Notes: a model not told the origin generated them from the letters alone. 64,000 bases of DNA from Gigantopelta aegis (GCF_016097555.1 NC_054712.1:54410213-54474212); one strand, 5' to 3'. Shown: positions 1-11,378, counted from the stretch's first letter. Numbers and translations: made by a program.

Positions 1-8
1 CACGTCCA

Positions 9-16
9 CTTGCCCG
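9..16. repeat. Target-site duplication, left copy, of the Mutator-like element
   Basis: The 8-bp direct repeat CTTGCCCG occurs here and again at 5293-5300, exactly bracketing the 5.3-kb element. Mutator-like elements usually make 8-11 bp duplications, so the length fits. Between each copy and the recognisable inverted repeat lie 7 nt that differ at the two ends. Confidence 0.75.
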
Positions 17-866
17 GGGATGCAGACGATCCGTCCTCTGGACATTTCGTCCACAGACGATTCGTCCACAGGCAAAAATTACCTTTGGACAATTCGTCCA
101 CTAGGTTTATTTTAATATATATTCCTTGCACGGCACCAATACAACAACAACAAAAAAATTATATATATATATATAACTTATTTGATATGGTAGATATTTT
201 TTTTTTTTTTTTAAATCGTTGTGTTTGATATCCCGAGGGTGGTATGTATGTCTTTATGTATGTTCACAAAATATTGTGCAAGCATGCTTGTTGTGGACAC
301 AAACGTTCGACTTTGGCAAGGCAATGTATCCAAATAAAAACAATATACTCAGGAAAATAAATTAATACCAATCCAAAAGATAAATAAAAATGTTGACGCA
401 ATTATGTTGTTAGGATTCTTAAATGTGAATAAATTTGAATCAAGAGTCCTAGATATAATTGTTCAAACATCCGTTTGACCGATGTGGTGTGGGTAGGGAA
501 TACGAGGCTTAACGGCTGCCATATATAATTACATTGTTACTTTTACAAACACATACTAAGGAAGATAATACAATATTTAATTGCTGTTCATGTTGGGGTG
601 TAAAGCCCCTAAATTAGTAAGACCGATCCTTTGATGTCTCCGCCTGCCCCGTATTTAGATAGTCTATTAAGTTGTTTTGGGTTAATTGATCAAACTAATC
701 CATTGATGTTTGATGTTTCTACCTGTTCCTGCTCACAAACTTAAACCAAATTCACTGTAAAAGATGGCACCGTTAATTATGAGTTGTTATCGTCATGACT
801 CAAGTAGACAAGCAAGGGCATAAATAGGCCTATACCATAAGGTAAAAATGTTCGGAATTGTTCACA

Positions 867-1637
867 ATGAGTAATATTTGTCTGTCATGCAAAAGGAGCG
901 TAAAGGCCACGCCAAGAAGGATTGCAATGTGAAGGTTTGTTTTAAATGGCAACATCGACGCTGTGGTACAGGTACGTTAACTTTGTCATTTATTTGTTTG
1001 TCTTTCCACTTTCCATTAAACGTTCCATTTCTTTAGTACATTTCTGTTTAGCTATATAATTAGGTACAAGCTATAAATTTGTTATTTCTATAGAAATAAA
1101 ATACGATTTTTCATATGAACAAAGAACTAGTGTTGAATTAGAATGTAACTGTAACAATAGTAAAATGCTATATTGACCGCAAACGTCTTACTATATTTAC
1201 GTACTCCCTCAATCAATTATGTTGTAATATATTGCGTTATACGGTCGCCATTTCGTCGTCCATGACTATATTGTGCCTTTTAGTAATTATTTATCTAAAA
1301 TTTCTCATTATAATCTGAGCCCTCAAAATATATATTTACGCACCATCTTTTTTATGTACAGGAATATCACGAGATATATATAGAGCAGCAGTAAAGAATG
1401 GGACGGAAATCGACTGGAAATGTGAGATTTGTGTTTGCACAACATCTGATACTCTGTCACCACCACCACCTAGCTTTTCTCTTCCTCAAAGCGACGCCAG
1501 TACTTCGTCTTCCACCTCCACCAGGTTTTTCACTTTCTACCACCACCGCCGGGATTTCTCTCTTGCCTCCTCTTCCACCGCCAACCACCAGTTCTGCTCC
1601 TCAACCACCACGACCACTGGTACAATCACATAGCGAG
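867..1637 (+). pseudogene. MULE exons 1-2: PHD-like zinc finger and Ser/Pro-rich linker
   Basis: From ATG 867 the frame reads MSNICLSCKRSVKATPRRI (first CxxC) and then shifts. In the shifted frame it continues CFKWQHRRCGTG up to a GT donor at 972. The AG acceptor at 1360-1361 restores the same frame, giving GISRDIYRAAVKNGTEIDWK followed by CEIC. The CxxC...C..WQHRxCGTGIS...IDWxCxxC spacing is that of PHD-like fingers seen N-terminal in animal Mutator-like proteins (recalled, not searched). A Ser/Thr/Pro-rich linker follows, reaching a stop just before a candidate donor at 1638. One small indel in exon 1 breaks the finger. The finger probably binds DNA or chromatin. Confidence 0.6.
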
Positions 1638-2236
1638 GTATGTCTTATTGTTATACCTTGTTTTTGTTTTAACACCGATATTAAAATATTATATACTTTA
1701 TGCAGCTTGACATTATGTATATCGATGCTATTATATGTTTCATGTTTTTACATTAGACAGAACACTTAATGACTTACAGAGGTTTTTTTTCCTGTTGTGC
1801 AATTCTATTCATTTAAAGTGTATTTTACATTTTAGAACACGTCGTCAAGGTCACAAAATTGATGTTTTGGAACGTTTGCTGTTCAACTTGATCAGTCGAG
1901 CATAAACGGTGAACCAAGAGCAGAGAGCACACGCCTTTCATTTGAATGCAATGCATCGCAGACCATCGACATTTCTGCTGTGTGCCTGAGGTGCCAGTTT
2001 TGCAACTCGACCAAATATCTCCTCATATGCATTACAAGAAGAGTAAGTATGTCATTGTTTTGTTTAGGTTTTTTTGTGGGGTTTTTTTTTTTTTTTTGGT
2101 GGGGGTGGTGGTGTATGCGGTATTTGTTTTTTGGCACTAGAAACAAAAAACAGGGGGGGTTTTGTTGAAGATTTTATCGTATTATACATGAAATATAGAC
2201 TTACAAAAGTAGTGCACTAAGTATTCTTATATATAG

Positions 2237-2698
2237 GTCACTGGTTGAAACCGCAAAAAAAAAGAAAAAAAAAAGGGCCGATGGAGATTAGTGAAACGGA
2301 GAATTACACTCCGGAGTTTGTAGTGGTAGACCAAGGAACAGATAGAGGGAACCGAAGCTGATTGAAACAATCGGTTATGCCTATACCAGAAAGGTAAATA
2401 CATGTGCATGTATTAATATAAAACAATAGATAAATATACTAGTATGTGATCTTTATTTATTAATACACAATTTTTATATTATGTATGTGTTGAAATAAAT
2501 TAAACCACGGTGTCTACCATGTATTATAGAAAGTGAATGGCGACCGAATTAACTGGACTTGCAGTGTTAAGAGGAACCCACAACTGGTGCAAAGCTACAG
2601 TTAACCAAATTTTGGGAATATCTTTTCTCGAGGCAAAGTGGAGCACAACCATCAAGCAAAACCTGGACTGCTACATCGAAACCGAAGAAAACAAACAG
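2237..2698 (+). pseudogene. MULE exons 4-5: FLYWCH zinc finger, frame-broken
   Basis: Exon 4 has KLIETIGYAYTRK running into a GT donor at 2394. Exon 5 begins at 2530 with KVNGDRINWTCSVKR, continues in another frame as THNWCKATVNQ, and ends in a third frame as SRGKVEHNHQAKPG. The order GYxY...WxC...CKA...HNH is the FLYWCH signature (a C2H2-type DNA-binding finger common in MULE transposases). At least three small shifts separate the pieces. It is presumably the DNA-recognition part of the transposase. Confidence 0.6.
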
Positions 2699-2821
2699 GT
2701 ACATTTATTCCCATTATGCAATTTGTTAATGATGTTTTATTTAAAATATTGCACTTGCTAACGTTATTTGTTTAATGTCTTATTGTGCGTAACTACATAA
2801 AACATGTTTTCTTCCATTTAG

Positions 2822-4698
2822 GTCCAAAACTCTAGCTGCGGAGCACATTTTTCGGTCGGCAAAGGAGATTGTTGAAAGTGTGAAGCTTGCTGCGACCAGG
2901 TTGAAAATATTCAGTCTGACTCGTGTACGTTTGATAGCTGGGCAAGGAAGGCCAATCGACATCGAAAGAAAATTCCGACCCGATGATCCCAAAGACCTGC
3001 AGTTTTGATGTATGTATAAACTTACACGTGTTCTATTTTAGACTTGAGGAAACTCCTGAAAAAAGTTACACAATTGGTTCATAAACCCATGGTTATAATG
3101 TGTTTAGTGCTACTCCTTTCTTCTTTCCTACCTTATGAAACAATGATTTAATATTTTACAGTTGATGTAGAGTACTTGTGCTCGTCGGTAGACTCGGATG
3201 CAGAAAAGAAACGTTTTTCCAAGCATCAGTCCGTGTCAACGAACAGCGGCATCGATTTTTGCAACGCCAGATCAAAAGTTCATCAGCTGGCCCAGGCGAA
3301 AAACATGGTACGTCGATGGAACATTTAAAATCATGGCGCCTCCTTTTGTGCAACTGTTTGGACTCCATGCATTCTTCGTCAGATCGGTGAGAGACAATGA
3401 CCCAAGTAACACTGGCGTTTGTTTGATGTCGCGAAGACAAACAATCATTATTTAGGGGTAAGTGGTTTATATTGGTATTGGTATTTATACTTTTGTACAT
3501 TTATTTTAATGTATTCATGGTAAAATACAACACGTTATACAATGGGGGCAAGTTTAAAAAAAATTTAACATTTCGCTTGGGAGAGTCCACATTCATAAGC
3601 CTTTATATACAACAAAGATTTAAAGATATTTCTTTACCGTATCTGTTGCAAAGTTATGTTATGTTTTAAGTTTTTCACTCACGATATTGACTAATTAATA
3701 TTTTTCATCATAGGTATTCAACAGTCTTCTAGAAAAAAAAAATGCAACAACAGCCACAAAGTGAGACGTGTCGTGTCGGATTTTGAAGCGGCTACCTGGG
3801 CTGCGATACGCGCCGTACTACCACATGTTGAATTGAAAGTATGTTAACTATTAGTATTATAATTATAATTTTACTGTCATCATTTTACGATTTGTTTACA
3901 ATTTTAAATTTTTTTAAATTTTATAATGTTTGTTTCGGGTTTTTATTTATATATATTTCACATTTTTGTTTGACGTTTTTCTTTTTAGGGGTGCTTATTT
4001 CACTGGACCCAGGCGGTTTTCAAAAGGATCAGACAAGAAGGACTGGAAAAATCGTACCATGACAAGGGGACGGCCATATATCTATTCCTGAAACAAGTTC
4101 TGTCTCTGCCATTATTTGCCAGCTGAGGATATTGAGGAGTCAGTTCGAGCGACTTTGTGGCTGTTCCGGAATCCCGCCAAAAGGTGGAGAACGTTCTGCA
4201 TACATGAAAAGAACATGGTTCAGGAAGTAGCGTATGGAAGGTTGGAGAATTGGTCCATTTTGGATTGCCAGTAAGTACATGTTTAGTATTGTTGTTGTGT
4301 TGTCCATGACTAATTTGTATATATATTTAGTATATTTTATGTAGTAGTGGTGGTAGTAGTAGCATAGTAGTAGTTTTTATTATTATATCTACATGGTGTG
4401 CTTTTTCACATTCAGATTCGAACTAAACAACAACACAGAAGGCTGGCATCGGAGAATCAACGCAAGGCTACCAGAGATGGAATCCAGTTTTACTTGTTGG
4501 TTCCTCTCCTTCTACGCGAAAGCGAAAGTTAGTCAAAATGACGATGGAGCGAGCGTTAGCGACGGACGGCTTGGGACGTCTACAGAGATCCAAGCAGAGG
4601 ACGAAGGCAGGGGGAAGTTTTGCCAAATATGGACACAATACCATGATGGTGAAATTCTGCCAAAACACCTTCTTCGAGCTATTGGCCATTTGTTGTAG
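2822..4698 (+). pseudogene. MULE exons 6-10: DDE transposase domain, frame-broken
   Basis: Recognisable family blocks appear in order. AAEHIFRSAKEIVESVKLAA is followed by a degraded ANRHR...RPDDPKDLQF block (2822-3009). WYVDGTFKIMAPPFVQLF (about 3300-3350) holds the first catalytic Asp. RVVSDFEAATWAAIRAVLPH (about 3760-3835) holds the second. GCLFHWTQAVFKRIRQEGL (3989-4050) contains the CxxH motif that sits between the second Asp and the Glu in MULE transposases. FELNNNTEGWHRRINAR (from about 4416) carries the candidate catalytic Glu. Introns with GT/AG ends separate the blocks. A stop at 4696-4698 ends the last exon. Internal frame shifts show decay, but the key motifs are intact, which suggests moderate age. 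Confidence 0.85.
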
Positions 4699-4957
4699 CA
4701 TAGGCTGAAACGCAATGTCCTATTGTTATGACTTAAGTTAAATTAAATTGAAATAAAAAGAATGGTTTTTTGCTTTGTTTGTGTTTGTTTATTCAAAATG
4801 TTATTATTAACATTTGTTACCTTGCTATTATATGAAGTTTACCTATTGAAGTGGGTCGGTGGTCTCAGAAAAGTTATTACTTTTCTTAATGCCAAATTAC
4901 AACGAAAAAACAAATTGATCTGATCTGGTCTGATCTGCCTACGAAAAGAAGATGCAA

Positions 4958-4959
4958 GT

Positions 4960-4995
<36 letters not shown>

Positions 4996-4996
4996 G
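4958..4996. repeat. GT/GA microsatellite inside the MULE
   Basis: A (GT)n run passes directly into a (GA)n run just inside the right end of the transposon. Confidence 0.9.
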
Positions 4997-5292
4997 GGGA
5001 TGGGAAGAACGGAAATCGGGTACAAACGAATCGTCGGTGGACGAAATGGACACGGCCAGTTAATAAATATTTTGAAAGTGTCATTGATTTGTGGTCGTAA
5101 TTTATATTTCTTTGATAAAGCAAACCACTTAATAATGATAATAATCAACTACACTGTCAAAGAAATAATTATTTATAGTTATATAGTAAATTCTGTAATT
5201 GAGTGGACGAAATGTCCGATGTGGGTGGACGAAATGTACATGGACGAATCGTCTGTGGACGAAATGTCCAGAGGACGAATCGTCTAGAAAGC

Positions 5293-5300
5293 CTTGCCCG
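5293..5300. repeat. Target-site duplication, right copy, of the Mutator-like element
   Basis: CTTGCCCG, identical to the copy at 9-16. Confidence 0.75.
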
Positions 5301-5355
5301 AAGTGTCTCAAAACGTTTTTCATGAAGACTGGGCTTATAAATGAATGGGAAAAAC

Positions 5356-5435
5356 TTCCGAACGTTCCAGCATGCATGCTAATACTATCAGTAAACCTAA
5401 ACCCGAATGAACTGAATGCTGGAATGTTCGGAAGT
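5356..5435. repeat. Hairpin-forming inverted repeat
   Basis: CTTCCGAACGTTCCAGCAT (5356-5374) pairs with ATGCTGGAATGTTCGGAAG (5417-5435) with one mismatch around a loop of about 42 nt. It may be a remnant of a small foldback element. Nothing else was recognised between the MULE and 5470. Confidence 0.55.
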
Positions 5436-5471
5436 CTTGCCAATGAATGAATGAAAGAGGGGACCGGTTGG

Positions 5472-5800
5472 ATATTTTGCCCAAAATAGAGGCTGTTAAA
5501 AATAGTTAAATTAAGTTGCGGTAACTGTTGTAAGCTGCTGAAGTATTTCTTCAGTTGCTTTTTCATACACACAATGCAGTTAGTTTTCTTTGATGTCCAG
5601 TGTGTAGACTGATCCAATTATTTTTGTGTGAAAAAAAGTGTGCATTTGGAAATAATGGAAATAGGTGCTGTAAAATACAATAGGGTGCTGGGAAATAAAG
5701 AGGGGCACAGGAAAATAAAAGACGGCAGAATGTAAAAAGAGGGTGATGAAGTGCAATGATGGGGCAGGTTGCCCCACTTAAATAGAGCAGCGAGAACAAT
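5472..5800. repeat. Dispersed repeat, copy 1 of 2 in the window
   Basis: The block AAAATAGAGGCTGTTAAAAA through TTTGATGTCCAGT to CCCCACTTAAAT and GAGCAGCGAGAAC also occurs at 15128-15420 in the same orientation with moderate divergence. The family was not recognised. On the minus strand both copies keep a GC-rich block followed by short conserved coding-like text, which resembles a promoter plus first exon. Confidence 0.6.
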
Positions 5801-6080
5801 GAATTGTAAATTTATTTAAAAAAAACATGTCTAAAAACAGCTGTTATATACAGACACGTGATCATAATATCAAGTTTCAATGCATACATGCATATTAAAA
5901 TTTGCTCTCATTATCCAATGCAATCTGTGTCGGGGTTTTTACAAAATAATAATTTTCTTTTTACTTACCTGTATTTCAGATTTTTTTTTTTAATGTTAAA
6001 CAACCAATGTACACTGCTATTACTAGTATTAGTGCTAAATAGGCAGTATATAAAAAAAAAATGGAAGAATGTTTTCTTAC

Positions 6081-6243
6081 TAAGAGATGGGTTCAGGACA
6101 TCACCACTGAAAAGAACCAGCGGATTTTCATGTCTGCAGGAATGAATGTACCCTGCAAACCGACTGGCCCCGCCCACAGGCTCATCCCTCTGTGGTTCGA
6201 TGTTGTACACATCGTTGAAATGCAGGATCAGCACTGATGACAT
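6081..6243 (-). CDS. 5'-nucleotidase-type metallophosphoesterase, first coding exon
   Basis: The minus-strand exon runs from ATG 6243 to a GTAAGA donor at 6080-6075. It encodes 54 codons plus one base. Near residues 7-14 it reads LHFNDVYNIE, followed by EPVGGASRF and PLVLFSGDVLNPSL. The N-D and G-D residues are those that bind the catalytic metals in the calcineurin-like phosphatase fold. The EPVGGA..F and FSGD.LNPS blocks match animal proteins often named mannosylglucosyl-3-phosphoglycerate phosphatase-like or 5'-nucleotidase-like, which are presumed to hydrolyse a phosphoester. The true substrate is unknown. Only the N-terminus is present. The next exon should begin with residues completing NPSLM/S and was not found before the window's left edge. 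No signal peptide is visible in this exon. Upstream (6244-6260) an AG within CTTAG could be an acceptor for a 5' UTR exon. Confidence 0.8.
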
Positions 6244-7210
6244 TCTATGCCGACCTAAGTTATACAGCTTCTTCTATTTTAACAACTCTGCCATCTGCAG
6301 ACTTCTGAAAAAAATACATGTTCAACAGATGATGCAGACACAACAGCACAAGTAGGTGTTAAGACACCTGGGTTGTTGTTTTTTTATAACCAAACCCTAA
6401 TCTAGAACTGAAAAAGTAGAACTTCTCCCTACCCATGACAAAGGGGAGAAGCTTGTTATGAATAGATGAACAATTATAATCGGCCCCACAGTGAACACCT
6501 TTTTTTCATACTATGGAATTAACTATACGTAAAACTTATTTATTTCAGAGCCAATTGTTTTCTAATTTGCACACAAGAAAAGATTACTTTTTTTTATTTC
6601 CAGAACACTATTACAACTTTTCGTCTTAAGTCAAACCAAACAAATTATTTACAAAAAAACACTTTTATAGTATGATGGGAAAAGTTCTTAATTATACATT
6701 TTGTTCAATTTGTAAAATTTCGTTATCAAATACATGATAGGGATAAATCATACAAATTACATCAATATTCAGGAGTTTAACTTCCTTGTCTTTTTTTCCC
6801 TTTTACTAGTTTTAGGTAAAAAGCAATTTTAAAGTAGGATTTTCAATAATTTTTATAAAACTAAAGAAAGCCTTTACTGGAAATAACAACATATGTAATG
6901 CCATCCCCTGATATTTGACTACAATTTGTTAATTTTTTACTTTTTGTGGGGTCTGGTTTTAACTTTATTTTGAAGTTACCCTTTAAATTTTCAATAATGG
7001 CGGGAGTGCAATTTCAAGAATTTGATGGAAGTTTGTGTTGAGGCCAGTCAGTGTCCGGTGGTTTAAGTCTGTCCTCAATGAAATTTTTACCGGCTACTCA
7101 AGTAACTTAGCATAATTATATCACTGAAATAGCAGCCACTGGAACCCACTCCAAAAGTTACTTAGTGTCCGTCAAAAGCGCATAAAAGTTACACTGTTGC
7201 CTGTGGAACC
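6244..7210. other. No gene seen; upstream region of the metallophosphoesterase exon
   Basis: AT-rich sequence without convincing coding potential. It would contain the promoter or 5' UTR of the minus-strand gene at 6081-6243. No specific promoter element could be defended. A small hairpin (CTTCTCCCTAC / GGGGAGAAG) lies near 6422-6452. Confidence 0.4.
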
Positions 7211-7213
7211 TTA

Positions 7214-7685
7214 GGTCTCACTACACAGATCACTTCCGGGTGACAGTTCATTCATCACGGTCCACTATAGTTCCTAATTGGGACACATGTTATGGGTCAC
7301 ATATTCACTTCTAGCAAATGGTGAAGAATTAAAACAATATGTATGCTTAATGGTAAGCCTTCTGGCTGTATTTTGCCCATGTTATTTTGTAATATTGTGC
7401 ATCGACCTTTTGGGACATGGGTATATAGCGCAAGTGACAGCCGGAGTGAATCGGTTAATGAACCACCTATTCGGACCGGTACTACAGCCAGATGCGGTCG
7501 TATAGCAAAAAACTGAGACGGAAATGTTCTCAATTTTGGAGTGAAAATAAATGCTTATATAATGTATGTTTGCAATGGTGTATGTTGTTAGTGCCAACGA
7601 GAACCCGTTCTATGGGCAATCTTCGCTTGAAGTTGGGCAGTTTAACATGGGTTTCAATGGCAGATGACATCTGTGTAGTGAGACC
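7214..7685. mobile_element. Harbinger-like MITE, 472 bp
   Basis: The termini are perfect 17-bp inverted repeats, GGTCTCACTACACAGAT at 7214-7230 and its complement at 7669-7685. Each is flanked by TTA (7211-7213 and 7686-7688). A 3-bp TWA duplication with GG-starting ends is typical of PIF/Harbinger. No long ORF lies inside, so it is non-autonomous. Confidence 0.75.
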
Positions 7686-7688
7686 TTA

Positions 7689-9675
7689 AACCAGCATTCT
7701 AGTTTTTCTTTCGTTTTCCTTCTTTATTTTTCTCCATTATTCGTTGACACACCACTGTACAGAGGCAAGCACAACAAAATAAAAATAAAAATAAAATAAA
7801 AAACATTTTAAAAAAGAAAGAAAGAAAGAAATAATAAGAAAATCAAATATATCAATGTACTTAGTACATATCTATTTCCAAGATGCATGCATTTTACGAT
7901 TTACAGCGCTCGCCGCACTTGCGAATAGCGTCACAAATGTGCATGTCTGTACGTGTAGGTGCGGGACGCAGTGAAATTAAAAAATAATAAGGATAACAAA
8001 TGTAATGTGTTAATCTTTGATAGCTCATAGTTATAGTTAGGACCATAGGCATATTATCTAAATGCTGCATTCGTAACAGACTGGTATTCAGGACCTACCA
8101 ACTCCAACCCAAAAATATCTTACCATTTGCTTCCACTGCTCCACAATTCCAGTAATAATATATACGACTTCGGGTATAATGTGCGTGTGCAAGAAACTGT
8201 GTGTGTTGGGTGTGTGTTGGGTGTGCGTGTGTCTAGAATGTGGCTAGCGACATTATTATGGGGTTTGAGGTCGTGCTTTCCGGAATATATATATATTTAA
8301 ATAATTTAATTCGCTTGGAGAAAGGATGGGTATTCGACACCCGGAACTCCTGTACACGCACAGTTATGATGTATCAAAACCTTTGTCATACTAGTCCGCC
8401 GACTTAGGTGATATAGTAATATTATGACATCGGCTAGTCCTCACCCATATTCAACGTCCTTTTAGGTATTGGACTCAGGGAAGTTGAGTTAATCGCTACT
8501 TCATACTGTTACTTGACAAGTCACATTGTATACTGCATGCGTGAACATCGAAATTTACCATTTTAAAGCTTAAATAACAGATATCGAGCAAAAATAAGTT
8601 ACACTTAATTTTATGATCGAAATTTAATTGGTCATGGGAAAGACAAATTTAATGCAGAAGTGTCACTTTTTCCAACTTGTTAATAATTTGGGTCTCTTAT
8701 TATGGGGCTCAATGTACAAAAAGAATATGTGGAAAGTTGACTTCCTTTTCCGGTTTTTGGTATTTGGTGAGGTGTGTGAAAACCAACGATTGTGGCATAA
8801 TTTTGTTGCATCTTAATGTAATAAACTTGTTATGACATTAATACAGGCAAAAACATTAAGTTAAATAATTTTGTAATCACACAAATATGTTATTTTTAGT
8901 TTCTATAATTATTGAAGTCGAGAAATAATTGTAAATAATACACAACAATTTTTACATTTTATTTAAATAAATATCTCAAAATAAGAATGGGATGTGGCTA
9001 ATTAAAAGTATTTTAGGGAAAATAATTATGAGCCTTATTCACTCATGCATCTGCATTTGATTTGAAATTCCCCACAATTTGTAACTGTTGATTAATATCG
9101 GTTCTTTCACAAGTACCCTTAGGGCCGCCCAAAACAGTCTGGGTCTGGAGAGAGTGGCAAAGACACCACGTTTGGTGTATTTTGACGTCTGTGTCAGTAG
9201 CTGTTAAGTGTGTTAAATATATATTAATTAGTTCACATTTTTAGATAAATTTACTTCTATAAACAATTTGTTATTAAATAAAAAAAAAAAATTAATGAGT
9301 AACTTTTTCAAACATTGTGCAACTGCCAGACTGGCAGTGTGAAAATGTAGTACATGTTCTATGACATCTATTGCCAGATTTGTAGTTGATGTCATCACAG
9401 ACCCGGTGTGTTTTGTCACATTCAATTTTAGTTGGAACTGGCACAATACTTGCCAGACACAGACCCGGTGCACATTTAAACGTTGTTTTAGGCTTAAGTC
9501 AGTAACGTCTGCCATCAATGGTTTGATATTTTATTGGATCATTCACACTACGAATCAGGTGAATGCTTTCTCAGATTTAACAAATAGTAGTATTTCACTA
9601 GCTACTGATTGCACAATTTTCTATAGTTTCCAAATTATTTAGTAGTGATCCATTTTTTCAAGTAGCCTTCACTGC
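7689..9675. other. No gene seen; AT-rich with simple repeats
   Basis: The stretch holds a poly-A/AAAT/GAAA run near 7775-7835 and a GTGTGTTGG-type GT-rich run near 8195-8235. No ORF with family signatures was recognised. A pyrimidine tract at about 8743-8756 (ACTTCCTTTTCCGG) followed by a GT at 8776 is the only TOP-like start upstream of RPL13 that I noticed; see the findings. Confidence 0.4.
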
Positions 9676-9684
9676 GTTTGAAAG

Positions 9685-10188
9685 GGGGACCAGACAACTC
9701 GGACCGGGGGACAACTCGGCCCGAGTTATTAGACTGATAGACGGGGCATGCTGTGACACATTGTATGCATGTTAAGTATGATAGTTGGCCATGTTGTAGT
9801 GTCGAAGTATTGTACTATAGTAAACAAAAGATAAAAGTCAGTGTTGTTACGATAAATAACTTTTGCATGTTTTTTCTGGGATCATCTCCAATGTTTAGGT
9901 CACCGACTGTAGAACAAAAACAAATTATTCGAACAGCGGAAACTATCTTCAAAGATAAATGGATCAGCAATTTATCAATTTAACAAAAAACAAATTCTTT
10001 TATTTCTGTGAGAAAAACGACACTTGTTCAACAATATTGTTCAATAATAGACAAGATTGTCAATGTGCCGAGTTGTCTCTGGACTCCGGGCCGAGTTGTC
10101 ACACGGTGGGCCAGGTTGTCCCAGAACTCTGGGCCGAGCTATCTCGACGTGGGCCGAGTTGTCCTCCAAGCCGAGTTGTCTGGCATTT
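9685..10188. mobile_element. Non-autonomous element with iterated GACAACTCGG termini (MULE-like), 504 bp
   Basis: It is flanked by a perfect 9-bp duplication, GTTTGAAAG (9676-9684 and 10189-10197). The left end reads CCAGACAACTCGG then GGGACAACTCGGCCC. The right end carries at least five GGCCGAGTTGTC-type copies in inverted orientation between about 10075 and 10182. A few variable bases separate the duplication from the motif array, as in the MULE at 17-5292. No transposase is present. Superfamily assignment rests on duplication length and end architecture. Confidence 0.65.
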
Positions 10189-10459
10189 GTTTGAAAGCAA
10201 GATATTATTTTGGATGGTTATAATCGCTCTGCCGTTGGATTAAATAATAAAAATACAGTATTTTTGCCTTTAACCAATTTGTCTCAGAAGACTGATGTGC
10301 ATAAAATTTGTTTTATACATTTGACCACAGCCTAACTGCAGAAATAATTATCAATTTTTAGAGTAGTTGAAACAATTTTTAAAAAGAAAAAATTGTTACT
10401 TGCAGAGACAAAATTTTATACAGACTTAAAATTGGGCCAGGGGACACCAAAACATTAAT

Positions 10460-10740
10460 GGGGCGGTACAGCTCAGTGGTGAAATGTTCGCTTGGTGCAC
10501 GGTCGGACTAGGATCAATCCTCGTCGGTGGGCCCATTGGGCAATTTCCAGCCAGGGTACCACAACTGTTGTATCAAAGGCTGTGGTATGTGCTATCCTGT
10601 CTCTGAGATGGTACATATATAAAAGATACTAATGGAAAAATGTAGCAGGTTTCTTCTCTAAGACTCAATTACCTAATGTTTGACGTCCAGTAGCTGATGA
10701 TTAATAAATCATTGTGCTCTAGTGGTGTCATTAAACAAAG
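10460..10740 (+). mobile_element. tRNA-derived SINE, head A / tail X
   Basis: The head has box-A-like CAGCTCAGTGG and box B around GACTAGGATCAATCC. It is followed by the shared body (TGTGGTATGTGCTATCCTGT, ATATAAAAGAT) and the X tail (GATGATTAATAAATCA, CTCTAGTGGTGTCATTAAAC). It lies upstream of RPL13. Confidence 0.85.
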
Positions 10741-10901
10741 CATTAGACCCGCTACACATGGTTCTCTTTTTTATTGGGAGGTGATTGACTGGACCATGTG
10801 CACAATTATGTAAGGCATTTCCTAAGTTGAGGATTTGACAGAAACACTGCTGAAAGGGTGTCCTCTAGTGTTTGCGACCCTAAAATGATATTTAACATTA
10901 T

Positions 10902-11224
10902 CAGGGCTTCTAGATTATGGTAGCCCCACTCCCATGGCTAGTGATATTCACTGCCCGATGGCTAGTGGATGTTTTGGTCAAATGTTGCAGTTAAATCTAT
11001 GTTGTAAATATGAATATCCTGCCCACACCCTAACCCCAAATTGATGTTAGTGTTTTTAAGCTCTATCTCCGTCTTTAGGTAACACATTTGATTATTACTA
11101 CTGTAGTATTTAGTGAAATTATATTAACTTTAAATAAAATAGGGCTAGAGAATTTTTAATCGTGGCTAGTAAATTTCTAAAATCACTGAGCCCATGGCTA
11201 GTGGATTTTATTAAAATTCTAGAA
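10902..11224. mobile_element. hAT-like MITE, 3'-eroded copy
   Basis: It begins CAGGGCTTCTAGATTATGG and shares its whole length with the fuller copy at 19414-19760, including repeated CCATGGCTAGTG motifs. The right end ATTCTAGAAACAT has lost the terminal CCCTG. Confidence 0.65.
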
Positions 11225-11378
11225 ACATTTTTCTATAATTTTTCTATTTGATTGTTGGCAGAAGTTCCATGTTTTCATTATAGTGTTATAGTGCTCCACA
11301 AGTAGCATATAAAAGATACCTCATGTGACTATAATCAACATGCAAACAGTTTTTTGTCTAAGGTTAATTAATTATATA

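Larger units (their letters stand above)
17..5292 (+). mobile_element. Mutator-like (MULE) DNA transposon, intron-containing, decayed
   Basis: The ends are imperfect inverted repeats made of an iterated motif: GACATTTCGTCCACAGACG near 40-59 on the left, and its complement at about 5237-5285 on the right. An 8-bp target duplication flanks them. The interior is a multi-exon gene on the plus strand. Likely segments are 867-971, 1362-1637, 1836-2042, 2237-2393, 2530-2698, 2822-3009, 3162-3390, 3713-3838, 3989-4271 and 4416-4698. Most are bounded by AG/GT splice sites. Domains in order are a PHD-like zinc finger, a FLYWCH finger and a MULE DDE transposase. Several frame breaks mean it is not autonomous as read. 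It lies to the left of the minus-strand metallophosphoesterase exon, so it may sit in that gene's first intron; this cannot be decided from the window. Confidence 0.88.

Noticed and set aside
10460-10540. SINE heads considered as tRNA genes
   Set aside because: Box A and box B are present, but the cloverleaf is not maintained and each is followed by SINE body and tail with target duplications.
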